DNA of 64,000 bases from CAZOOA01 sp964581355 (GTDB lineage Bacteria; Bacillota; Dethiobacteria; DTU022; UBA8154), in contig CAZOOA010000004.1 in assembly GCA_964581355.1 (NCBI GenBank), positions 26,767-90,766 of the forward strand, in the 5' to 3' direction. Numbering within the stretch: the stretch's first letter is position 1; the number at the start of each line of letters is the position of its first letter. A program made the translations under genes and the position numbers. Below the pieces are notes generated by a model that was not told the DNA's origin, searched no databases, and worked only from the letters and a program-made list of their open reading frames with translations. Below, piece by piece: positions 24,648 through 33,719 of this stretch.

Positions 24648-25349
24648 TTAAACTCTTTCATCCAGGACATGGCTAACCTTAAATAAATCCCCCAGGATCT
24701 CTTTTTTTTCCACAGGAGTTATTAATTCCCAGGGCTTAATCCTGACATTAACTTGTACTTCATGAAGCACCAGAAAAAGGATTTTTTGAATCTCATCCAG
24801 CGCCTCATGCAAATCTTTGCCCTGGTCTTCTGATTCTGCCAGTAAATGTAAATAGTAAACTCCGTGCTTCCTGGATATTCTAACAATAATTAAGCCAAAG
24901 TTTTGGGTTTCCACGGCAAAGTCAAGAACTACCACTTCTTTTGTTTCTGTTTCGGCTTTTTCTTCCTCTTGCCTTTCTTCCCTGTCTTCGTAATAACGAT
25001 ATAGCAAAGGATAGGGAATACCATAAGAATTTTGTACAAGCATGTGCTGCGTGGGATAACGGCTGCCTTCCTGAATAATCGGTTCAAAAGATCGTGCCAG
25101 CACTCTATAAAAAAACTTGCCCTCTTTCATCCCTTTAAACTGGAGCATCAAGTATTCGCCTTTTTTCACAGGCACATCAATCCTGGCAGTAAATGTTTTT
25201 CCTTCCCAGCGTAATAGAGCCAGCTCAGTTTTCGCTTCTTTTACGTGGGCAACCAGCCTTTCAGGTAAATTTTGCTGCTGGCCTGATGCTTTGTCTTTCC
25301 TGATGGCATCGTTGACAAGCCAGGGTATACTGTCCCAACCAATTTTCAT
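24648..25349 (-). CDS. YlqG-like protein, FliK-related C-terminal domain
   Basis: 233-aa cytoplasmic protein. The N-terminal part (about residues 30-110) is beta-rich with a KGEYLMLQFKG motif. A short acidic and lysine-rich linker (about 122-140) leads to a C-terminal domain (about 140-215) resembling the hook-length-control (FliK) C-terminal fold. The assignment rests mainly on its position immediately before the YlqH-like gene, the same pairing as ylqG-ylqH in B. subtilis; sequence recognition alone is moderate. It is followed downstream by the FlhB-like gene and preceded by trkA-type gene after 21 bases. No other flagellar genes are nearby. Confidence 0.55.
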   Translation of the reverse strand: MKIGWDSIPWLVNDAIRKDKASGQQQNLPERLVAHVKEAKTELALLRWEGKTFTARIDVPVKKGEYLMLQFKGMKEGKFFYRVLARSFEPIIQEGSRYPTQHMLVQNSYGIPYPLLYRYYEDREERQEEEKAETETKEVVVLDFAVETQNFGLIIVRISRKHGVYYLHLLAESEDQGKDLHEALDEIQKILFLVLHEVQVNVRIKPWELITPVEKKEILGDLFKVSHVLDERV

Positions 25350-25370
25350 GCCAGTTCCCTCATTTTCAAT

Positions 25371-26774
25371 TTAAAACAGATGATCTCCATGGGAAAACAG
25401 TTTCTTTGCTTTGACATTATCTTTAGGCGAGGAAAACAAACGATCCACCTGGTGGTTCAACTTTGGACTGGAAAAAATAATGACTCGATCTTCCGGCAGC
25501 AGATAATCACTGCCGCGGGGCAAGATAATTTCGTCATCACGTAATATGGCACCAATCAGGATTCCCGAAGGAATTCCGGCATTTTGTAGTTTTTTATTGG
25601 CGACTCTGGCACCTTGTGGAACTGTTAACTCAATGATTTCCATCTTTCCATCTTCCAGCAAGGAGAATGAGGATACTTCCCCCTTGCGGACCAATCGTAA
25701 TATCTGCGCTGCAGTAAGAATTCTTGGACTGATAATATGTTCGATTCCCAGGTTTTCAAATAAGGTATAGTAGTCCTGATTGATCACTTCACAAATGGTT
25801 TTCTTTACTCCAAAATGTTTGGCCAGCACGGAAGCCAGGATATTCGTCCGGTCATCCCCGGTTACTGCTACCAAAATGTCGGCATTTTGAATCTCTTCCT
25901 GCCTTAAAAAAGAAAGATCTGTAGCATCACCTTGCAGAATAAGGGTGCGTGTGAGCTTGGAAGCTATATTTTGACAGCACTCGGTATTCTTTTCAATTAT
26001 TTTAATGTTAATGTTGTTTTTCTTGCTGGACTCCAGCATTTCAGCCAACTGAAAGCCGATACGCCCACCGCCCAGGATTACTACATTGGGTGTTTTATTA
26101 TTCTTCTTCTGCAGCAGCCAGCCTATATCTGTTAACATTCCTCTTTGACCCAGTAAAAACAGCTTATTGTTCGGTAGAATTACATCGTCACCACCGGGAA
26201 TAATAAAATCCCCGTTGGCCCGTTCGATAGCTGCAACCATGGTGTTTTTTGGAAAAGGCACTTTATGCAGGGGCTGGTTTACAAGCTTTGTTTTCTCATC
26301 GGCAATCAGGCTGATCATTTTAATCCGGCCTTTGGCAAAATATTCTGTTTCCCTGATATCAGGATCCCGGATTAACTTGGCAATTTCATATGAAGCAACA
26401 CGCTCGGGGTTGATAAAAATATCGATGCCCAGCTGTTCGTTGGTTAATACAGAAGCTCCCTCGTAATATTCAGGATTACGGACCCGGGCAACTGTGATCT
26501 CCACGTCATACTTTTTCGCCAGCATACAGGAAATAATATTTACCTCATCTACCTCTGTAACAGCAATGAGCATTTCCGCATTTCGAATCCCTGCTTCTTC
26601 CAGGGACTTGGCGCTGGCTCCATTGCTGCAGTTTACCATCACATCTAGTTCTTCATTTAGCCGTTTTGCCTTGTCCGGATCCTGTTCGATAATTACCACA
26701 TCTTGATTTTCGCCTGATAAAAGTTTGGCCAGGGCATAACCGACCCCGCCTCCACCGACGATAATAATATGCAT
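25371..26774 (-). CDS. trkA: TrkA-type K+ uptake regulatory protein
   Basis: 467 aa, two tandem RCK modules. Each has a Rossmann N-domain with GGGGVGYALA near residues 7-16 and GGGRIGFQLAEML near 236-248, and a TrkA-C domain (about 138-225 and 375-455). TrkA binds NAD(H) and ATP on the cytosolic face and gates the TrkH/KtrB channel. No trkH gene lies in this window, so the partner must be elsewhere. AAAGGGG precedes the ATG at 26774. The YlqG-like gene begins 21 bases after its stop, suggesting co-transcription. Confidence 0.9.
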   Translation of the reverse strand: MHIIIVGGGGVGYALAKLLSGENQDVVIIEQDPDKAKRLNEELDVMVNCSNGASAKSLEEAGIRNAEMLIAVTEVDEVNIISCMLAKKYDVEITVARVRNPEYYEGASVLTNEQLGIDIFINPERVASYEIAKLIRDPDIRETEYFAKGRIKMISLIADEKTKLVNQPLHKVPFPKNTMVAAIERANGDFIIPGGDDVILPNNKLFLLGQRGMLTDIGWLLQKKNNKTPNVVILGGGRIGFQLAEMLESSKKNNINIKIIEKNTECCQNIASKLTRTLILQGDATDLSFLRQEEIQNADILVAVTGDDRTNILASVLAKHFGVKKTICEVINQDYYTLFENLGIEHIISPRILTAAQILRLVRKGEVSSFSLLEDGKMEIIELTVPQGARVANKKLQNAGIPSGILIGAILRDDEIILPRGSDYLLPEDRVIIFSSPKLNHQVDRLFSSPKDNVKAKKLFSHGDHLF

Positions 26775-26836
26775 TGGAACAACCCCTTTAATCTCTTACA
26801 TAAGCACCCTTTCGCCTTTCCCAGGCAGCAATATTA

Positions 26837-27148
26837 TTAACTCATACCCTCAATCTTAATCACTTTGTACAGATGGATCATGGAAAACATCTTTTTGACG
26901 TAATCATTGTTTATACTGGTAATGCTGAGTTCTCCACCGCGCTCTTTAAGTTTTTTCTGGAAAAGAAGCAGCTTGCCCAGACCAGAACTGTCAATTCCTG
27001 TTACATTGGAGAAATCCATTTCAATGTAGTTAATTCCTTCATCATACAGTGACAATAACTGCTGTTTTAATTCTTGTGAGTTGGAGATATCAATTCTTCC
27101 GCTGGGAACCAAACATGCTTCATTCTCGTTCTTTTTTTCAACTTTCAT
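26837..27148 (-). CDS. STAS-domain anti-anti-sigma factor
   Basis: 103 aa, a single STAS domain of the SpoIIAA/RsbV type. The phosphorylation loop reads NVTGIDSSGLGKLL; the second serine of DSSGLG, about residue 58, is the usual target. Such proteins hold an anti-sigma or other kinase when dephosphorylated and are reset by PP2C phosphatases. Two PAS-PP2C proteins in the window (10700-12685 and 17086-18489) are candidates for its phosphatase; none is adjacent and no sigma or RsbW gene is in its neighbourhood. GAGGAGG precedes the ATG. Confidence 0.85.
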   Translation of the reverse strand: MKVEKKNENEACLVPSGRIDISNSQELKQQLLSLYDEGINYIEMDFSNVTGIDSSGLGKLLLFQKKLKERGGELSITSINNDYVKKMFSMIHLYKVIKIEGMS

Positions 27149-27179
27149 TGGGTGCAGCCTCCTCTATGATTATATATTA

Positions 27180-27833
27180 TCATTTATTTTTGCCTATGTA
27201 CAGGCCATCCATAACAGCATGACAGGAACAGGAAGTGCTGACCAGAAACTTTCCAGGACCTGCATCTTCCAACTGGTTTTTAAACGCTAATGCATCCTCT
27301 GGCTTAAAGCCTCCCAAACCTGGAGCCAGCTGGGTACTTCGCAACACATAAGAAATAAAAGGTTCTGCATCAATGCTTTCCAGTAACTGATACAGCGGCT
27401 TTTCCCGGGGCAGACCGGTGACGGTACAGTATTCTTCAGGCTCACTGCAGTCAGGGGGGCAGGTAAAATCTGCATAACTGAGATAAAGCGTACCTGTGTC
27501 GGTCTTAAATTCAAAGGGCAAACCCAGGCCTAACTCTGGGACAGGTGCCTGTTCAGCTTCAAGCTGGCCCTGTATATTTGTCAGGATAAAATCAAATAGC
27601 AGGTGCTTGGGCAGTGCGGGAATAACCCAACTATCGCTATGAGCCAGCCCGACAATGTAATTGAGAGCCTCAATGGCATCCTGTTCCCATGCCTGGAAGA
27701 TAAAAGGGGGAGCATTAGCTAATTGCCCCCGATTATGATCAACGATGATAATCTGACCCTGGGGATAATACTGATGCAGGATCTTTACCAGGTTTTTGCC
27801 CAAAGTCCCGTAACCTATAAGATAAAAAATCAT
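27180..27833 (-). CDS. Rossmann-fold protein with cysteine motifs, function unknown
   Basis: 217 aa from the ATG at 27833 (AAGGCGGG just upstream; an in-frame GTG at 27872 is less likely). The N-terminus IFYLIGYGTLGKNLVKIL is a nucleotide-binding Rossmann glycine motif. The middle part holds aligned cysteines in CPPDCSEPEEYC and the C-terminus a CSCHAV cluster, which could bind a metal or Fe-S centre. The family was not recognised; it resembles conserved Clostridia proteins sometimes called potassium-transport related only because of the Rossmann fold. It is followed by the STAS gene after about 30 bases. Confidence 0.55.
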   Translation of the reverse strand: MIFYLIGYGTLGKNLVKILHQYYPQGQIIIVDHNRGQLANAPPFIFQAWEQDAIEALNYIVGLAHSDSWVIPALPKHLLFDFILTNIQGQLEAEQAPVPELGLGLPFEFKTDTGTLYLSYADFTCPPDCSEPEEYCTVTGLPREKPLYQLLESIDAEPFISYVLRSTQLAPGLGGFKPEDALAFKNQLEDAGPGKFLVSTSCSCHAVMDGLYIGKNK

Positions 27834-27968
27834 TTGCCCGCCTTGTTTTCCTTCAATGTTTGTTTTTTTCACAACAATTACCTATCATTTTAAACCATTT
27901 TACCATATTTGAAAAGCATTTTAAGAACCTGCTTCAGAAAACATCAGCAAGCTAATAAAGGTCGCTAT

Positions 27969-28007
27969 AACAGTACCACCGGGCTTTTAATACCCGGTGG
28001 TACTGTT
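27969..28007. terminator. Long perfect hairpin, possible terminator of the acyl-CoA ligase gene
   Basis: AACAGTACCACCGGG and its complement form a 15-bp perfect stem (27969-28007) around a 9-nt loop. There is no long T-run, so termination is uncertain. The loop (CTTTTAATA) resembles one at 43974-43990 downstream of spoVS-region genes. Confidence 0.5.
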
Positions 28008-28079
28008 AACGACAACAAAACATGTTTTTCAGACTGGTTACTATGATAAGTTGCTTGCTGTTCGCCAAGCTGGGCCTGT

Positions 28080-29768
28080 TTAGCTATCTTTTTGTTCTTG
28101 CTCTTGTTTCTTTTTTTCTTCCTCGACAAGCACCCGGCGCAATATTTTTCCAATCATTGTTTTAGGCAGTTCACTGCGGAATTCTACCAGTTTGGGAATT
28201 TTGTACTTGGCCAGATTCTGTGTGCAATAATCAATAACCTCTTCTTCTGTCATTGTTTCTCCCTCTTTGAGGACAATATAAGCTTTCAAGGTTTCACCGC
28301 GATACGGATCGGGCACACCGGCAACAGCTGCCTCCTGGATTTTATCATGAGAGTAAAGGACTTCTTCAATTTCCCTGGGGAAAATATTATAGCCGCCAGC
28401 GATGACCATATCTTTTTTGCGGTCTACGATGAAGAAATATCCTTCTTCATCCATTTTGGCAATATCGCCCGTATGCAGCCATCCATCACGCAGGGTTTGG
28501 TCTGTCTCTTCAGGCATGTTTAAATACCCTTTCATAACCTGGGGACCCTTAACAGTCAGTTCCCCGCTTTCACCAATGTCCATAACTTCATTGGGATCTT
28601 CCGGGTTAACAACCCTGGCCAGGGTATTGGGGAAGGGAAGCCCGATACTGCCCGCTTTTCTTTTGCCATAAACAGGATTGGCATGAGTGACCGGCGAAGA
28701 CTCGGACAGTCCATACCCTTCAACCAGCCGTCCACCCGTCAGCTTTTCGAATCGGCTTTGTACTTCTACAGGCAGCGGGGCTGCTCCACTTATACACGCT
28801 CTGATGGAACTAAGGTTATATTTATTGATCTCCGGCGAGTTAATTATGGCCACATACATGGTAGGCACTCCAGGGAAAAGTGTGGGCTTTTCCTTGTCAA
28901 TCAGTTTAAGAATTTCATTTAATTCAAAACGAGGTACCAGGATCAAGGATCCACCAAACACCATAGACAAATTCAAGCAGGTAGTCATACCATAGCTATG
29001 GAAAAAAGGAAGTACAGCCAGAGTTACCTCTTTACCTTCCTGGAAATCTGTCAGCCAGGCGCGAGTCTGGTATACATTGGAAACCAGGTTTTTATGAGTT
29101 AAGATAGCCCCCTTGGAAACCCCGGTTGTCCCGCCGGTGTAAAGGAAACATGCCGGAGAATCCACATCCACCTGGGCGCTTCCAGCAGGAGAACTGGCAT
29201 GTTTTTTTAGCATATCCTGCAGCCAGACATCTCCCGACTTTAGCTCTGCGCGATCCCCCTCTTTTTTTTCTTTGGCCAGGGTGTACAAGATCTTTAAAAC
29301 ACCAGGAAAATATTCTTTTATATTTGTAGCAATAATTGCTTTAAAATTCAATTTTTCCTTGATGTTTCGGACCATGGGATAAAACCTGCTCAGTGTTAAA
29401 ACAACTTCAGCTTCTGAATCCTTTAGCTGATGCTCCAACTCCCTTTCCACATACAGCGGGTTGCATGGTATAACCGTACATCCAGCCTGCAAAGCCCCAT
29501 AAAAAGCCACTACATATTGTGGGCAATTAGGCAAATGCAGAGCCACCCGGGCCCCCTCTTTTAACCCCATTCCCTTCAGAGCCGCAGAAAACTGGTTCAC
29601 CAGCGCACTCATTTCCTGGTAGCTTTTCTTTCCACCCATGAAAACTGTAGCAGTATTATTGGGATACTCTTTGACTTTTTCTTGGAAAAGCTGGGGCAAT
29701 GTCTTGGAAGGAATTTCAATTTCTGCTGAAACACCGGGTTCATATGAAGCTGTCCAAATTTTTTCCAT
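28080..29768 (-). CDS. fadD: Long-chain acyl-CoA ligase (FadD-like, AMP-forming)
   Basis: 562 aa, about the usual FadD length. The AMP-binding loop YTGGTTGVSKGA and the later motifs GYGLSESSPVT, DGWLHTGDIA and KDMVIAGGYNIFPREIEE are all present, ending with the catalytic lysine region PKTMIGKILRR. It activates fatty or related carboxylic acids to acyl-CoA with ATP. GAAGGAGG precedes the ATG. The gene stands alone, transcribed away from the CapA-like gene across a 381-base divergent spacer. Substrate range cannot be told from sequence; the C-terminus ends in an E/K/Q-rich tail. Confidence 0.9.
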   Translation of the reverse strand: MEKIWTASYEPGVSAEIEIPSKTLPQLFQEKVKEYPNNTATVFMGGKKSYQEMSALVNQFSAALKGMGLKEGARVALHLPNCPQYVVAFYGALQAGCTVIPCNPLYVERELEHQLKDSEAEVVLTLSRFYPMVRNIKEKLNFKAIIATNIKEYFPGVLKILYTLAKEKKEGDRAELKSGDVWLQDMLKKHASSPAGSAQVDVDSPACFLYTGGTTGVSKGAILTHKNLVSNVYQTRAWLTDFQEGKEVTLAVLPFFHSYGMTTCLNLSMVFGGSLILVPRFELNEILKLIDKEKPTLFPGVPTMYVAIINSPEINKYNLSSIRACISGAAPLPVEVQSRFEKLTGGRLVEGYGLSESSPVTHANPVYGKRKAGSIGLPFPNTLARVVNPEDPNEVMDIGESGELTVKGPQVMKGYLNMPEETDQTLRDGWLHTGDIAKMDEEGYFFIVDRKKDMVIAGGYNIFPREIEEVLYSHDKIQEAAVAGVPDPYRGETLKAYIVLKEGETMTEEEVIDYCTQNLAKYKIPKLVEFRSELPKTMIGKILRRVLVEEEKKKQEQEQKDS

Positions 29769-30149
29769 ATACGTTTTCCTCCTTCAGTTAAACAATAATG
29801 ATTACTGGTTTAAAATTATCTGGTTGGATTAATTTTTGAACTACCAAACGTTGAAACTCACTCTCCACTAGTATAAACGGCACTATTGGAATATGCTCAC
29901 CTCCCTGGAAGCGTGCCGATTGGATTAACTTGAGTTTATATTCTTATTTCTAAATTTTCATTGTATATACATTCTCTTTTTATACAAAAAAACCTTCCAT
30001 TGTTGAAATTTCTTCATGTAAAATATTTTGTTTAACAAATGATTGCCTGTTTATGTTAAAATATCTAACATAGCATAAAAATAGAACTTCCCTTTCCCGG
30101 TCCACGGCCTTAAAAAAAACTGAGTCAAACAGAGAGAGGTTTATTCATC
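29769..30149. promoter_or_regulatory. Divergent spacer between acyl-CoA ligase and CapA-like genes
   Basis: 381 AT-rich bases holding promoters for both flanking genes. The motif TTAATCCAA occurs twice on the minus strand (about 29826 and 29929), 100 bases apart, a possible regulator site. No gene or RNA structure was recognised. Confidence 0.45.
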
Positions 30150-31388
30150 ATGAGCAAAAAACGGGTTGTTTTTATCCTGATATTGCTGCTGATTGCTGTC
30201 CTTCCCTTCGGCTTTCTGGTTTCTGAAATTTCCAGCGATGAGCTGGATTCCAGCAACAGCGAACTTTCGGTCAGTTTTTCTCCTTACTCAGGCAGTTCTG
30301 GCAGCCGCTTGAAGGGTTTATATACTGCCAACAGCGAAATGCTTGAAGGCTATTTTCAAAGCGAGGTGACTATCGCTGCTGCAGGTGATCTGATGGTCCA
30401 CAGCCCCCAATTTTTTAGTGCTTATAATGCCAGCACAGGCACTTATGATTTCAGCAAGCACTTTTCCAGGATCAGTCCTTACTTAATACAGGCAGACCTG
30501 ACTTTGGCGAACCTTGAAACCACCCTGACCGGCCCCCAGTATCCTTACAGCGGCTACCCCCGCTTCAACACACCACCCGAGCTGGCAGAAAACTTAAAAG
30601 ATGCCGGGTTTGACCTGCTCTTTACCGCCAATAATCATTCCCTGGATTATGGAGAAACAGGAGCTCTCAATACCATCGAACACATCGAAGCCGCCGGTTT
30701 GGATTTTGTTGGAACAGCAAGAAACGAAGAAGAAAGGAAAAGGGGTTCCCAGGTTACTATAAATAATATTGAGCTGGCCTTTTTCGCTTATACATACGGA
30801 ACAAACGGTATCCCCGTTCCCCAGGGTAAAGAGTACCTGGTGACTTTAATCGATGAAGAAACCATTATTACCGATACGGAAAGGGCCAGGGAACAAGGTG
30901 CGGATGCGGTGATTGTGTCCCTGCATTGGGGCCAGGAATACCAACGCCTGCCAACCCAGGGTCAACGTGACCTTGCCAAGCGTTTAATCGATGGCGGAGT
31001 TGATGTTATTGTGGGAACTCATCCTCATGTTGTCCAGCCTGCAGAAATTATTCAAACAGACAATAATTCAGGTCTTGTGCTGTATTCCCTGGGCAACTTT
31101 ATTTCCAACCAGAGGAAACGATACAGGGACAGCGGCATTATTGTCTACTTTACCCTGGAAAAAGATCTGGCCATGGATCAAGTAACGGTCTCCCTTGCCG
31201 AGATAGAGCCAACATGGGTCTTGAGAAGAAACCAGCTTGGCCCGGAACGCTACTCCATTTTGCCAGTCAATGATCTGCTTGCTGATAAGGCTAAACTGGA
31301 GGCAGAAAATTTATCCCCGCAGGATATCAACAGAATGCAAGAGGTCGTTACAGAAACAGAAGATATTTTTTGGAGATACTGGGATTAG
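30150..31388 (+). CDS. CapA-family metallophosphoesterase
   Basis: 412 aa. An N-terminal hydrophobic segment (about residues 5-24) anchors or exports the protein. The CapA/PgsA domain (about 75-330) is recognised by AAAGDLMVHSPQ, NLETTLTGPQ, ANNHSLDYGE, SLHWGQEY and GTHPHVVQP, the expected metal-binding order. Family members cleave or help make poly-gamma-glutamate or act as surface phosphodiesterases. There are no pgsB/C genes beside it, so capsule function is not supported; a free-standing surface phosphoesterase is likely. GAGAGGTT precedes the ATG. The gene is the first of the + strand unit. Confidence 0.83.
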   Translation: MSKKRVVFILILLLIAVLPFGFLVSEISSDELDSSNSELSVSFSPYSGSSGSRLKGLYTANSEMLEGYFQSEVTIAAAGDLMVHSPQFFSAYNASTGTYDFSKHFSRISPYLIQADLTLANLETTLTGPQYPYSGYPRFNTPPELAENLKDAGFDLLFTANNHSLDYGETGALNTIEHIEAAGLDFVGTARNEEERKRGSQVTINNIELAFFAYTYGTNGIPVPQGKEYLVTLIDEETIITDTERAREQGADAVIVSLHWGQEYQRLPTQGQRDLAKRLIDGGVDVIVGTHPHVVQPAEIIQTDNNSGLVLYSLGNFISNQRKRYRDSGIIVYFTLEKDLAMDQVTVSLAEIEPTWVLRRNQLGPERYSILPVNDLLADKAKLEAENLSPQDINRMQEVVTETEDIFWRYWD

Positions 31389-31435
31389 AGCGATCCCTGT
31401 TACCTGAGCAAAACTCCACCTGGATTAAAACTGGT

Positions 31436-31780
31436 TCATTCTTCTAGACGGCCTCGATTGTCTTTGTCTTCGTTTTCCCCAATTTCCTCCAGGTAGATTC
31501 CGTTTTCCAGTTTTTCTCCCACTTTGTTTTCCACTGGATAATCTTCGTTTGATTCTTCTTTACCTTCACTGTCTTTCTCCATCGTCTCGATACTGTCCTG
31601 GACAGTCATTCTTTTTCCTTCTTCCTTGAAGCTATTAATTGCCCGTGCTAGGAAAAAATGGTAACCGGCCAAGGCAATAAAAAGCAGGATAAATAACGGA
31701 TAATCACTGTAAGTCAAAAAGTATAACCCAACTATTATATAAACAATGGTGAGAAGATAATAATTTCGTAAGCCTTTCAT
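31436..31780 (-). CDS. Small membrane protein with acidic tail
   Basis: 114 aa. Two closely spaced hydrophobic helices (about residues 8-24 and 28-46) are followed by a strongly acidic E/D/N-rich cytoplasmic tail. The start ATG at 31780 (GGAG 8 nt upstream) is preferred to the ATG two codons earlier. No family was recognised. It ends 47 bases from the convergent CapA-like gene. The amount of charged low-complexity sequence and lack of conserved motifs leave function open. Confidence 0.6.
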   Translation of the reverse strand: MKGLRNYYLLTIVYIIVGLYFLTYSDYPLFILLFIALAGYHFFLARAINSFKEEGKRMTVQDSIETMEKDSEGKEESNEDYPVENKVGEKLENGIYLEEIGENEDKDNRGRLEE

Positions 31781-31926
31781 TACCATAACTCCATTTCTTT
31801 GCGCAAATGTTTCGTTTTTTTACGAAAAACAATTAAAATAACCCGGTCTTGCAGGAGTTTCCAAGCGTTATGCTGAATAATTAATAAAGGTTGGTAAATC
31901 AAAAATATTTTTAAGGAGGTTTTCCC

Positions 31927-32085
31927 ATGCAAAAATATGAATGCTCTGTTTGTGGTTATGTCTATGATCCCGGTGTTGGTGATGAAGAAAATGGTATCGC
32001 CCCAGGCACTTCCTTTGACGACCTTCCCGCAGACTGGGTTTGTCCTCAGTGCGGCGTAGGCAAGGATATGTTCGAGCCCGCTTAA
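31927..32085 (+). CDS. Rubredoxin
   Basis: 52 aa, a textbook rubredoxin: MQKYECSVCGYVYDP with C6 and C9, then WVCPQCG with C39 and C42, which hold one iron in a Cys4 site. A strong AAGGAGG lies at 31911-31917. It is a one-electron carrier, in anaerobes often supplying oxygen or superoxide detoxification enzymes. It is the only + strand gene in this stretch, flanked by a terminator at 32102-32140, so probably monocistronic. No rubrerythrin or superoxide reductase gene is adjacent. Confidence 0.95.
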   Translation: MQKYECSVCGYVYDPGVGDEENGIAPGTSFDDLPADWVCPQCGVGKDMFEPA

Positions 32086-32101
32086 GATACAACTGTCTTG
32101 A

Positions 32102-32140
32102 TTTTTAAGGGGCAGGAAGCTTCCTGCCCCTTATATTTAT
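32102..32140. terminator. Terminator of the rubredoxin gene
   Basis: A perfect stem, AAGGGGCAGGAAGCTTCCTGCCCCTT as two complementary halves (32107-32132), followed by ATATTTAT on + and preceded by TTTTTA, so it may serve both the rubredoxin and gltX transcripts. Confidence 0.8.
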
Positions 32141-32195
32141 GCCGTGAAGATAACCGGAGCCGATACCGGGAAACTTAAAACTCCATTTTCATACT
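32141..32195 (-). repeat. Copy of the 43.1-kb element end, overlapping the gltX stop
   Basis: Read on the minus strand, 32195-32141 matches 43134-43187 of the + strand almost throughout: both share AGTATGAAAATGGAG, then TTTCCC, GTATCGGCTCCGG and TTATCTTC, with small differences between. The homology starts inside the last codons of gltX and stops before the rubredoxin terminator. It appears to be a lone terminus of a dispersed element. Confidence 0.75.
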
Positions 32196-33658
32196 AATTC
32201 GAAATAGTCTATTGTCTTGTTGATCCTTTGTACACATGCTTCTTTCCCCAGCAACTGGATGATGTCTACCAGCTCCGGGCCCCCTGTTTTTCCTGTAAGA
32301 GCTAGCCGCGTGGGAAGGTTTATTTTACCCTGGGAAAGCTCCAACTCTTCCGCCACCCCTTGAAGGGCATCCTTGATACTGCCTTCATTGACAGTATCAA
32401 GGGCTTCCAGCGCTTTGGAAACTTTTAGCAGGACCTGTCCAGCGCCTTTGTCCTTTTGGAAATGCTTTTTGGCACCTTTTTCATCATAAGGATAATCTTC
32501 ATTAAAAAAGTAATAGGTTGCATCGACTACTTCGCTAAGCATTTTTACCCGCTCACGAACCAGGCTCAAAACTGATTTGAGGTAAACAAGCTCATCAGGT
32601 GAAACATGTTCTGCAACAAAGCCCGCCTCTTTAAAAAAGGGCAGCGCTTCCTGTGCAAGTTGGCCCAGGTCCATGGTTCTCAAGTAATAGCCATTCATCC
32701 AGGTTAATTTTGTTTGGTCGTAAATCGCCGGGTTTTTGCTGACTTTTTCCAGGGAGAACAATTGAATCATTTCCTCTAAAGGGACGATTTCCCGGTCTTC
32801 GCCGGGAGACCAGCCCAGAAGAGCCAGGTAGTTTAGCAGTGCCGTGGGCAATATGCCCATTTCTTTATACTCCTGCACTGAAGTTGCGCCGTGCCGCTTA
32901 CTTAACTTGCTGTGATCCGGGGCCAGAATCATAGGGACATGAGCATATAAAGGAGTTTGGTAACCCAGCAATTCAGCAATAACCTGTTGACGGGGTGTGT
33001 TGGAAAGATGTTCTTCGGCGCGAATAACATGGGTTATGTTCATTAAGCTATCATCCACAACAGAAGCAAAATTATAAGTAGGTTTCCCGTCTGATTTGAT
33101 AATAATCATATCATCGAGGGTGCTGTTATCAAAGGTTACCCACCCTCTGACCACGTCCTCGACAACCGTTTCACCTTCTTCCGGGGTAAGCAGCCGGATT
33201 ACATGCCCCTGGCAGGATGATTTTTTTGCTTCAATCTGTGAAGACGAAAGGTTCCTGCAGGTACCTGTGTAACGAGGTGCCTCGCCTTTTTCCCTGATTT
33301 TTTCTTTCTGTTTTTCCAGTTCTTCTGTGCTGCAAAAACAATAATATGCTTTCCCTTCATCCAGCAGCTTTTGGACCGCGTCCTTATACAGGTTCAAACG
33401 CTCCGACTGGACATAGGGGCCGTAATCGCCGCCCTGCCCGGGGCCTTCATTCCAATCCAAACCCAACCATTTCAACGAGTTAAAGATGGAGTCCAGATGT
33501 TCCTGGGATGAGCGTTCTTGATCAGTATCATCAATTCGTAAAACAAGCGAGCCCTGTTGTTTTTTGGCAAATAGCCAGTTAAACAGGGCTGTTCTTGCCC
33601 CGCCGATATGCAGTTCTCCTGTTGGGCTGGGTGCAAACCGTACCCTGACATGTTCCAT
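32189..33658 (-). CDS. gltX: Glutamyl-tRNA synthetase
   Basis: 489 aa, class I aminoacyl-tRNA synthetase. The signature APSPTGELHIGGART (residues 9-23) is the HIGH-type motif and KLSKRHG (about 250-256) the KMSKS-type motif. The anticodon-binding domain occupies about 330-485. Family length is normal. It charges tRNA-Glu, and in most Firmicutes tRNA-Gln too, but no gatCAB is in the window. The stop codon lies within a dispersed repeat end, so its last two codons match another locus. Confidence 0.95.
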   Translation of the reverse strand: MEHVRVRFAPSPTGELHIGGARTALFNWLFAKKQQGSLVLRIDDTDQERSSQEHLDSIFNSLKWLGLDWNEGPGQGGDYGPYVQSERLNLYKDAVQKLLDEGKAYYCFCSTEELEKQKEKIREKGEAPRYTGTCRNLSSSQIEAKKSSCQGHVIRLLTPEEGETVVEDVVRGWVTFDNSTLDDMIIIKSDGKPTYNFASVVDDSLMNITHVIRAEEHLSNTPRQQVIAELLGYQTPLYAHVPMILAPDHSKLSKRHGATSVQEYKEMGILPTALLNYLALLGWSPGEDREIVPLEEMIQLFSLEKVSKNPAIYDQTKLTWMNGYYLRTMDLGQLAQEALPFFKEAGFVAEHVSPDELVYLKSVLSLVRERVKMLSEVVDATYYFFNEDYPYDEKGAKKHFQKDKGAGQVLLKVSKALEALDTVNEGSIKDALQGVAEELELSQGKINLPTRLALTGKTGGPELVDIIQLLGKEACVQRINKTIDYFELV

Positions 33659-33719
33659 GACTTATTGGCACCTCATCCTTCAATAATTTATTATAGTCAT
33701 ATCACTTTACAACTTCTTA

